The position numbers and the translations under genes are program-made. Positions 56,720-64,000 of a stretch of 64,000 bases of DNA are shown in pieces (positions within the stretch are counted from its first letter, which is position 1; the number at the start of each line of letters is the position of its first letter). Origin of the DNA: Fibrobacter sp. UBA4375 (lineage in GTDB: Bacteria; Fibrobacterota; Fibrobacteria; Fibrobacterales; Fibrobacteraceae); contig DGRZ01000075.1 of assembly GCA_002391195.1 (NCBI GenBank), positions 1 to 64,000 on the forward strand, in the 5' to 3' direction. The notes beneath the pieces are model-generated. The model made no database searches. It was not told where the DNA came from and was given only the letters and a program-made list of their open reading frames with translations.

Positions 56720-58183
56720 CTACCGCTTGCGACGCGGGAGTTCGCCCCTGTGGTTTTCAAGCCACACGGCATCTTCCAGAGCGCGCTCGGCCTCTGTCGC
56801 CCAGTCGGAGTCGGGATATTGCTGCACCACTTCGCGGTAGCGGGAAGCGGCACTGTGGAAATCCCGCAGTTCGCGATAAATGTTACCCATCTGGAGCAGT
56901 GCGAAATAGCGGTCTTCGGGAGAAAGCTCCGTTTCCAGCATTACCTTGTAAACCTGCAGAGCTTCTTCGAAACTTCCAGACTTGAAAAGGTCGTTGGCTC
57001 GGGCGATGGAATAGGCCTTGGCCGGTGCGGGAGCGATTTTCTGGGCCGTAGCCGCAGGAGCCGCTTCCGGCGCTGCAGACACTTCCTGACCAGTCGTGGC
57101 CGCAGAATCGACGGTTGCATTTTTCATCTCGGCAAGGCGGGCTTCCACAGCCTTGCGGAACTCACCGTTAGGGCCGGCCTTCTTGATGTAGGCCGCCAAG
57201 GACTTCTTTTCCAAATCCGTCTTGTTCTGGGCCTTGTAAATAAGGGATAGGTAGTAGTGGACATCGGCTGCGCCGTCCTTGTACTCCTTACCCTTGTTCA
57301 GGTTGAATTCGGCCTTGTCGTATTCCCCCATCTTTAGGCGGGTAACGCCGGCGTAGTAGTAGGCACCCACGTGCCCCGGAGTTTTCTTCAGGACTTCGCG
57401 CCACATCTTGGCGGCATCTTCGTACTTGCCCTGAGCAAGGAACACCTTGCCCTTTTCGAAGGGGTCGTCGGGATTTGCGACGGATGCCTCGGCAGCAGGA
57501 GCCGATGCGGCTGGCTGTGCAGACGCAGCCTGTGCGGCTTCGGGAGCGGCAGTTTGCGTTGCCGGAGCGGCTTGTACAGGAGCCTGCTGGGCAGGCTCTG
57601 CGGCAGCGGTCTGTGCGGGAGCAGGTTGAGGTGCAGGAGCTGCCTGTGCGGGCTGTTCAGCAGCAGGAGCGGCCTGGGGAGCAGCCTCCTGTACCGGTGC
57701 AGGGGCTTGTTCAGATGTCTGTGCCGTTGTGGCAGGAGCGGGCTGTTCCGGCGCGGTCGCGGCAGGAGCAGCAGGTGCGGCAGCCTGTTCAGCAACCGGT
57801 TCCGTTACGGCGGGCTCAGGAGGCCTGTTCTTCGGGTCCTTTGCAAGCTCGGCTTCGGCCTTGGCCTTTTGGCCCAGCTTTTCATAAACTTTCGCCGCAC
57901 CTTCGTAGGCGGCACTCATAGTCGGCGTGAACTTGTAGGCCAGGCGGTAATTGGCCAAAGCCCTGCTGTAGTCGGGCTTGGGCATCTTGATGTAGACTTC
58001 GGCGGCGGCAAAGTAGGCGTCGGAATTCTGGGGCTGTTCGGCAAGGACCGCACGGTATTCACCGAGGGCCTTTTCGTATTCACCCTGAGCGAGGAACCGG
58101 GCACCCTGTTCAAAACGCGGATCGTCAGCAAAAGACGCACCAATCAGGAGCGCCAACGCAATAAAAGGAACGCGGATATTCAT
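56720..58183 (-). CDS. Exported TPR protein with Ala/Pro/Gln-rich linker
   Basis: A 487-residue exported protein from ATG 58183. Signal peptide MNIRVPFIALALLIGASFA, two or three TPR units (DPRFEQGARFLAQGEYEKAL, SDAYFAAAEVYIKM), then about 150 residues of A, P, Q repeats (about 115-220), a second set of TPRs (PFEKGKVFLAQGKYEDAAKMWREVLKK) and another C-terminal set (SFEEALQVYKVMLE). It is a scaffold in the periplasm, perhaps bridging peptidoglycan. The partner is unknown. It lies below argG, separated by a terminator. Confidence 0.8.
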   Translation of the reverse strand: MNIRVPFIALALLIGASFADDPRFEQGARFLAQGEYEKALGEYRAVLAEQPQNSDAYFAAAEVYIKMPKPDYSRALANYRLAYKFTPTMSAAYEGAAKVYEKLGQKAKAEAELAKDPKNRPPEPAVTEPVAEQAAAPAAPAATAPEQPAPATTAQTSEQAPAPVQEAAPQAAPAAEQPAQAAPAPQPAPAQTAAAEPAQQAPVQAAPATQTAAPEAAQAASAQPAASAPAAEASVANPDDPFEKGKVFLAQGKYEDAAKMWREVLKKTPGHVGAYYYAGVTRLKMGEYDKAEFNLNKGKEYKDGAADVHYYLSLIYKAQNKTDLEKKSLAAYIKKAGPNGEFRKAVEARLAEMKNATVDSAATTGQEVSAAPEAAPAATAQKIAPAPAKAYSIARANDLFKSGSFEEALQVYKVMLETELSPEDRYFALLQMGNIYRELRDFHSAASRYREVVQQYPDSDWATEAERALEDAVWLENHRGELPRRKR

Positions 58184-58200
58184 ACATAAAAAAGATACAA

Positions 58201-58238
58201 AAAATCCCCGACCCACATTTGTGAAGTCGAGGATTTTT
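58201..58238 (-). terminator. argG terminator
   Basis: On the minus strand AAAAATCCTCGAC pairs with GTCGGGGATTTT (one G-T), ending in T residues. It lies about 47 bases after the argG stop and about 20 bases before the TPR gene start. Confidence 0.8.
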
Positions 58239-58245
58239 ATAGGAG

Positions 58246-58265
58246 ATCCCCGCCTACGCGGGGAT
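58246..58265. repeat. Short palindrome of the TGAC-tailed repeat family
   Basis: ATCCCCGC-CTAC-GCGGGGAT, a perfect 8-bp stem followed by GACAA. It is the same design as the palindromes at 46653, 47904, 48303 and 48411. Confidence 0.6.
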
Positions 58266-58284
58266 GACAATCGGGACGAACCGA

Positions 58285-59556
58285 CTACTTTTTCGGGAGC
58301 ACCACCGGCTTGCCAAAGTCCACGTTGGTCTTCTTGCCGAGCAAGAGAGCGCGGGTCTTGAGAGGCAGACCGAAGCAGCGGATGAAGCCCGTCGCGTCCT
58401 TCTGGTCGTACATGTCCACGTCGGTGAATCCACCGAGGCCCATGTCGTAGAGGCTGTAGGGGCTCTTGATGCCGGCCGGGATGATGTTGCCCTTATAGAG
58501 CTTGAGGGTCACGTCACCGGTAACAACCTTGTTCACTTCAGCGAAGAAGGCGTCCATAGCCTGGCGGAGCGGAGTGAACCACTGGCCATTGTACACGAGG
58601 TTCGCATAGGTCATGGACATCTTCTGGGCTTCGAACAAAGTTTCCTTGTCGAGCACGAGCTGTTCAAGGCATTCGTGAGCCTTGTACAGGAGCGTGCCAC
58701 CCGGAGTTTCGTACACGCCGCGGCTCTTGAGGCCAACGAGGCGGTTTTCGACGATGTCCAACAGACCGCAAGCGTTCTTGCCGCCGATCTTGTTCAGGAA
58801 TTCGAGGAGTTCCACAGCGCCCATCTTCTTGCCGTTGATAGCAACCGGATTACCCTTTTCGAAGGTGATCGTCACGTGGTCGGCCTTGTTCGGGGCCTTT
58901 TCGTACGTGTTGGTGTGCTTGAGGAATTCGTACTTGTGTTCCTGTTCCGGGAATTCCAGGACACCACCTTCGTGAGAGAGGTGCCACAGGTTGCCGTCTT
59001 CGGAGTAAATCTTCTTCTTGCTGATGCCGTTCAGCGGAATCTTGTGAGCGGCGGCGTAGTCGATAGCGTCTTCGCGGCTATGGAAGTGCCACTTCGGGTC
59101 CTTCCACGGAGCGATGACTTCCAGCTTCGGGTTCAAGGCGGCGTAGGTCAGTTCGAAACGGACCTGGTCGTTACCCTTACCGGTAGCACCGTGAGCAACA
59201 GCGTAGGCGCCTTCCTTTTCGGCAATCTTCACCTGGTACTTGGCGATGAGCGGACGGGCGAAAGAAGTACCCAGGAGGTAAGTGCTTTCGTACTTGGCAC
59301 CGGCACGGACGGTGGGCCAAACGTAGTCTTCGAGGAATTCCTTCTTGAGGTCGAGAACGTAGCACTTGCTGGCACCGGTCTTCAAAGCCTTGTCTTCGAG
59401 GGCCTTTGCGTCCGGGAAGTCGTTCTGACCGAGGTCGGCGGCGAAAGCGATCACTTCGCAGTCGTAGTTTTCCTTGAGCCAGGGAATGATGATGCTGGTA
59501 TCGAGTCCACCGCTATAGGCGAGGACAACCTTTTTCTTGGATTCTTTCTTAGCCAT
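58285..59556 (-). CDS. argG: Argininosuccinate synthase
   Basis: A 423-residue ATP-dependent ligase joining citrulline and aspartate in arginine synthesis. The N-terminal nucleotide motif AYSGGLDTSIIIPWLKE, DLGQNDFPDAKAL, HGATGKGNDQVRFELT and LEVIAPWKDP are diagnostic. The length is typical for the longer bacterial type. It stands alone; no other arg genes lie here. A TATATTTT box about 35 bases upstream is a possible promoter element. Three-base spacing to neighbours does not apply. Confidence 0.97.
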   Translation of the reverse strand: MAKKESKKKVVLAYSGGLDTSIIIPWLKENYDCEVIAFAADLGQNDFPDAKALEDKALKTGASKCYVLDLKKEFLEDYVWPTVRAGAKYESTYLLGTSFARPLIAKYQVKIAEKEGAYAVAHGATGKGNDQVRFELTYAALNPKLEVIAPWKDPKWHFHSREDAIDYAAAHKIPLNGISKKKIYSEDGNLWHLSHEGGVLEFPEQEHKYEFLKHTNTYEKAPNKADHVTITFEKGNPVAINGKKMGAVELLEFLNKIGGKNACGLLDIVENRLVGLKSRGVYETPGGTLLYKAHECLEQLVLDKETLFEAQKMSMTYANLVYNGQWFTPLRQAMDAFFAEVNKVVTGDVTLKLYKGNIIPAGIKSPYSLYDMGLGGFTDVDMYDQKDATGFIRCFGLPLKTRALLLGKKTNVDFGKPVVLPKK

Positions 59557-59605
59557 TTTTTTGTCCTTTTAGGAAAAATTTAGACAAGGAAAATATAGAA
59601 TTTAG

Positions 59606-59630
59606 ATTCCGGCTCGGAGGCCGGAATGAC
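59606..59630. repeat. TGAC-tailed palindrome between argG and the ConA-like gene
   Basis: ATTCCGGC-TCGGAG-GCCGGAAT, a perfect 8-bp stem followed by GACGCTTTTATCC. It fits the dispersed TGAC-tailed family and could act as a weak terminator. Confidence 0.6.
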
Positions 59631-59656
59631 GCTTTTATCCCACATTTTTTATAGAG

Positions 59657-60754
59657 TTATTTCACGTAAATTCGTTGCGGAATGTCTTTCTCCGCCGGGC
59701 GGCCCAGCAGGTCGAAATGCCGGACCGGCACGTTTTCCGGAGATGGGCGGTAAGTCCGCCGGATAGCCGCCGGAGCAGTCTCCCCGCTGGAACTGCTCAA
59801 GCCCTGGTTCGAAGACGAACTTCCGCCCACATCGGTTTCACCATCAAGGGGCGCCGTCGGGTCAATTTCACGGACGGACACATACTTGTAATACGGGTGG
59901 TCGTTGTCGCTACGCATGACAATGGCGTCCCCAGCCTGCAGGATGGCCGCCTTGGCATCTGTATAACTGCAGCCGTCAATGGAGGCGGCTCCCCCGCTTG
60001 CCCCGGACCAATCCAGACCAGCGTCTTCGGCAACACCCACCAGTTCCCACTTGCCCGGTGGAGTAGCGTTAGTGGTTGAATCGATATAGAGTTCCAGACG
60101 CACCGTAGAATCATCCTTATTGTAGACAACGTACTTCATGCCTATCCACTTGTCCACAGGCAAAACGGTCCCACCCCATAAGGGGTCCTGGTGCCCCACA
60201 CCGGCACCGCTCCTGTAGTAGCTTCCTGGATGTTTCCATTCCTTCTCGAAATCCCACTTACCATCGTTCCTAAAGCGGGCGTAGTAAGTATGGGCATCGC
60301 AATTGTTGCCTCCCGAAGAACCATGCCCCAGGGCGCCGCTGCGCACTCCCACCACCATGCCACCATAATCTTTTCCACCCAGGGCATCCCTCTTGAAGTA
60401 TCCCGTGTATTCCACGTTCTGAAATTGTTGCTTATTAGTCGCCCAACTCTGTTGTCCGTTGATATGGAAACGTGGGCCGCTACCCAGCATTTGCATGGTT
60501 CCCTGACCATCTACATAGAAACCTCCCCCATCGGAACTGCGGTCATCTGTCCACTGGGTAGGATCCTGAGCATCGCCCGCCCAGTTGGCAAGGGAACGAG
60601 CTTTTCCATTGGCCCAATGCCTGGAATCCCAGGAATAGGAGCCTTCCTTGGTCTTGAAAAATTTCTGGAAACCGAAAACATCGGTAGCCTCTTCGGCCTC
60701 TGCACACACGGCAATGGCCCCAGCTACAATCAGGACACTCAAACTTTTTCTCAT
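59657..60754 (-). CDS. Secreted ConA-like beta-sandwich protein, possible polysaccharide lyase or binding protein
   Basis: A protein of 365 residues from ATG 60754 (MRKSLSVLIVAGAIAVCAEA), preceded by GGAGGTTCTTGTA. The mature domain (about 25-310) is a jelly-roll: WDSRHWANGKARSLANWAGD, FHINGQQSWATNKQQFQNVEYTGYF, GGMVVGVRSGAL, YYARFRNDGKWDFEKEWKHP, DKWIGMKYVVYNKDDSTVRLELYID. The DAHTYYARFRNDGKW strand pattern resembles family-7/20-type lyases and xyloglucan-type ConA folds. A serine linker (SSSSNQGLSSSSG) and a short C-terminal sorting-like tail (VRHFDLLGRPAEKDIPQRIY) follow. Catalytic residues cannot be named with confidence; a carbohydrate target is likely. Confidence 0.7.
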   Translation of the reverse strand: MRKSLSVLIVAGAIAVCAEAEEATDVFGFQKFFKTKEGSYSWDSRHWANGKARSLANWAGDAQDPTQWTDDRSSDGGGFYVDGQGTMQMLGSGPRFHINGQQSWATNKQQFQNVEYTGYFKRDALGGKDYGGMVVGVRSGALGHGSSGGNNCDAHTYYARFRNDGKWDFEKEWKHPGSYYRSGAGVGHQDPLWGGTVLPVDKWIGMKYVVYNKDDSTVRLELYIDSTTNATPPGKWELVGVAEDAGLDWSGASGGAASIDGCSYTDAKAAILQAGDAIVMRSDNDHPYYKYVSVREIDPTAPLDGETDVGGSSSSNQGLSSSSGETAPAAIRRTYRPSPENVPVRHFDLLGRPAEKDIPQRIYVK

Positions 60755-60819
60755 TACAAGAACCTCCGCATTCCAATATATTTTCAAAACGCTCCAAAGT
60801 CAAGATTTTTTTCGTTTTC

Positions 60820-60827
60820 TATATTCG
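60820..60827 (+). promoter_or_regulatory. MCE gene promoter box (TATATTCG)
   Basis: TTCTATATTCGGAACATG: the box ends five bases before the ATG (60832). It matches the nspC box over TTCTATATT, suggesting a shared near-leaderless promoter style. Confidence 0.45.
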
Positions 60828-60831
60828 GAAC

Positions 60832-61830
60832 ATGCATCTTTCCGACAGGGCCATAGGCTACATTTCCATGCTTGCCATCATCGGCATCATCGGACTTATT
60901 GCCCTTGGCATGTTCAGGGCCCACCACAAAGAGAGCCATTGGGCCATCGTAGATTTCGACGAGCTGGGTTCCCTACAAACCGAAGACGTGGTGGTTGTCC
61001 GAGGCTACAGGGTGGGTGTCATCAACCAGGTCAAGTGGCTTGGGGACCGTGCACGGGTCGTCATCAACTTTGACGAACCCCTGACGATTCGCGAAGGAAC
61101 CCAGTTCAACAACGTGAACTACGCCCTGATGGGGCAACGCCGCCTAGAAATCACCCTTTCCCCCACAGGAAAGGTACTCCCCCAGGGCCATATCCACCAG
61201 GGGCATTTCGAACCGGGTATTGCCGAAGCGCTTCGGCTCATGGAAAACGTGAACCAGCAACTGGCCAGCGTCCGCGTGATGATACGAACTATCACCAAGG
61301 GAGACCGCAAGCACCCTTCGGCACAGAAAATTTACGAAAAGGTCATGGGCACCCTGGAAGGAATCATCACGAATTCCGAGAACACCCTGAACGCCCTGAA
61401 CCCGAAGCTGAACCAACTGTTTGACCAGACCAACGTGGCTTCCGAATACCTGATCAACCTGACAGGCCAGGCGGATTCCGCCGTGAAATTCGTCACCGCC
61501 GTGACCAACGAAAAAATCCAGAAGGCAAACGAAATCATCTACGCCCTGAACCAGGGCACGGAAAAGGCCAGCCAGGTCATTACCGAAATTGAGAATTCTC
61601 CCTCCATGAACGAGCTTCTCACCACCAAGCAGGCCGTGGACCAGCTGGTAAACATCATCGAAAAGTTCAACGCCCTGGTAGCCGCCATCGACACCAAGGG
61701 AATCAAGATGTACGACGAAAACGGCAAGCCCGTAAAGCTGTTCACCTGGAAAAAGACCAACCTGGTAGGAAAAACCGCACGCCAAAAGGCCAAGGAACGT
61801 GCGGAAAAAGGCGAGCGCCTTCCGGACTAG
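60832..61830 (+). CDS. MCE/MlaD-family lipid transport protein
   Basis: A 332-residue protein with one N-terminal transmembrane helix (about 10-28, ISMLAIIGIIGLIALGMF) and one MCE domain (about 38-125: VDFDELGSLQTEDVVVVRGYRVGVINQVKW, VNYALMGQRRLEITL). A long helical C-terminal part (about 135-300) follows. MCE proteins bridge inner and outer membranes for phospholipid transport. No MlaE/MlaF-like genes are adjacent, only recG four bases downstream, so its transporter partners lie elsewhere. Function is inferred from family. Confidence 0.85.
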   Translation: MHLSDRAIGYISMLAIIGIIGLIALGMFRAHHKESHWAIVDFDELGSLQTEDVVVVRGYRVGVINQVKWLGDRARVVINFDEPLTIREGTQFNNVNYALMGQRRLEITLSPTGKVLPQGHIHQGHFEPGIAEALRLMENVNQQLASVRVMIRTITKGDRKHPSAQKIYEKVMGTLEGIITNSENTLNALNPKLNQLFDQTNVASEYLINLTGQADSAVKFVTAVTNEKIQKANEIIYALNQGTEKASQVITEIENSPSMNELLTTKQAVDQLVNIIEKFNALVAAIDTKGIKMYDENGKPVKLFTWKKTNLVGKTARQKAKERAEKGERLPD

Positions 61831-61833
61831 CCC

Positions 61834-63948
<2,115 letters not shown>

Positions 63949-64000
63949 CCGCGCACCTGTGGCTAGCCTACCCCAGCAATTGAGTCATGGTCCCGAAAAC

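Noticed and set aside
58264..59583. 439-residue plus-strand frame
   Set aside because: It is antisense to argG, which is certain; no motifs.

Overview
The window looks like chromosome of a Fibrobacter-type rumen or gut bacterium (phylum Fibrobacterota). The signs are a serine-rich lipoprotein ending in the Fibrobacter major-paralogous (FISUMP) domain, secreted carbohydrate-active proteins with short C-terminal sorting-like tails, several large outer-membrane beta-barrels, a Gram-negative envelope set (BamA, Skp-like, MCE protein), an MglA/roadblock pair as expected for a gliding cell, and a tmRNA with tag ADENYALAA. Species cannot be fixed from sequence alone. Most of the window is ordinary chromosomal housekeeping. 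One insertion sequence is the only clear mobile DNA.

Layout. 1-5.5 kb: hairpin repeats, a PH-domain membrane protein, sodB, a NamZ/DUF1343 protein, ssb, a membrane protein and asd. 5.5-14.5 kb: a GLUG-repeat surface protein, an M29 aminopeptidase, an SprT-like protease coupled to a cysteine-cluster protein, then a translationally coupled trio of lipoprotein, outer-membrane protein and diguanylate cyclase. 14.5-25.2 kb: more hairpin repeats, hisD-cimA, two envelope proteins, a TatD-like hydrolase overlapping mfd tail to tail. 25.2-27.3 kb: ssrA (tmRNA) with an IS3-family element sitting exactly in the loop of its terminator hairpin. 27.3-38.4 kb: a tyrosine autokinase for polysaccharide export, galE, pflA, skp-like/bamA, paaK with an ACT-domain partner, mntP, and a radical SAM/SPASM protein. 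38.4-45.4 kb: two outer-membrane barrels and an operon of MglA-like GTPase, roadblock protein, DUF2914 protein and a 961-residue barrel, then rpsT. 45.4-52.1 kb: a PLP aminotransferase, the FISUMP lipoprotein, about 650 bases of palindromic repeats, small lipoproteins, a TraB/GumN protein and a FecCD-type ABC importer. 52.2-64 kb: nspC, tsaE with an rRNA methyltransferase, a GH16 glucanase, a TPR protein, argG, a secreted ConA-like protein, an MCE protein and recG.

Non-coding structure is rich. One hairpin family has a TTAATA loop and GCAAC/GTTGC outer arms, with five copies at three gene ends, two of them split. A second family has 7-8 bp stems followed by TGAC. Many gene gaps carry short-period low-complexity DNA (CTCACAACTCAC-like, CCTAAAACCTA-like, TCCGAAATCCGAA-like). 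Several genes start a few bases downstream of a TAnnTTTG-like box, which resembles the Bacteroidota -7 element and suggests very short leaders.

The most notable observations are the IS landing in the ssrA terminator loop (the pre-insertion 26-bp stem and TTCGC loop can be rebuilt), the MglA/roadblock/DUF2914/barrel operon, the lipoprotein/barrel/GGDEF operon, and the TTAATA hairpin family. All product names rest on reading motifs by eye; no database search was run.
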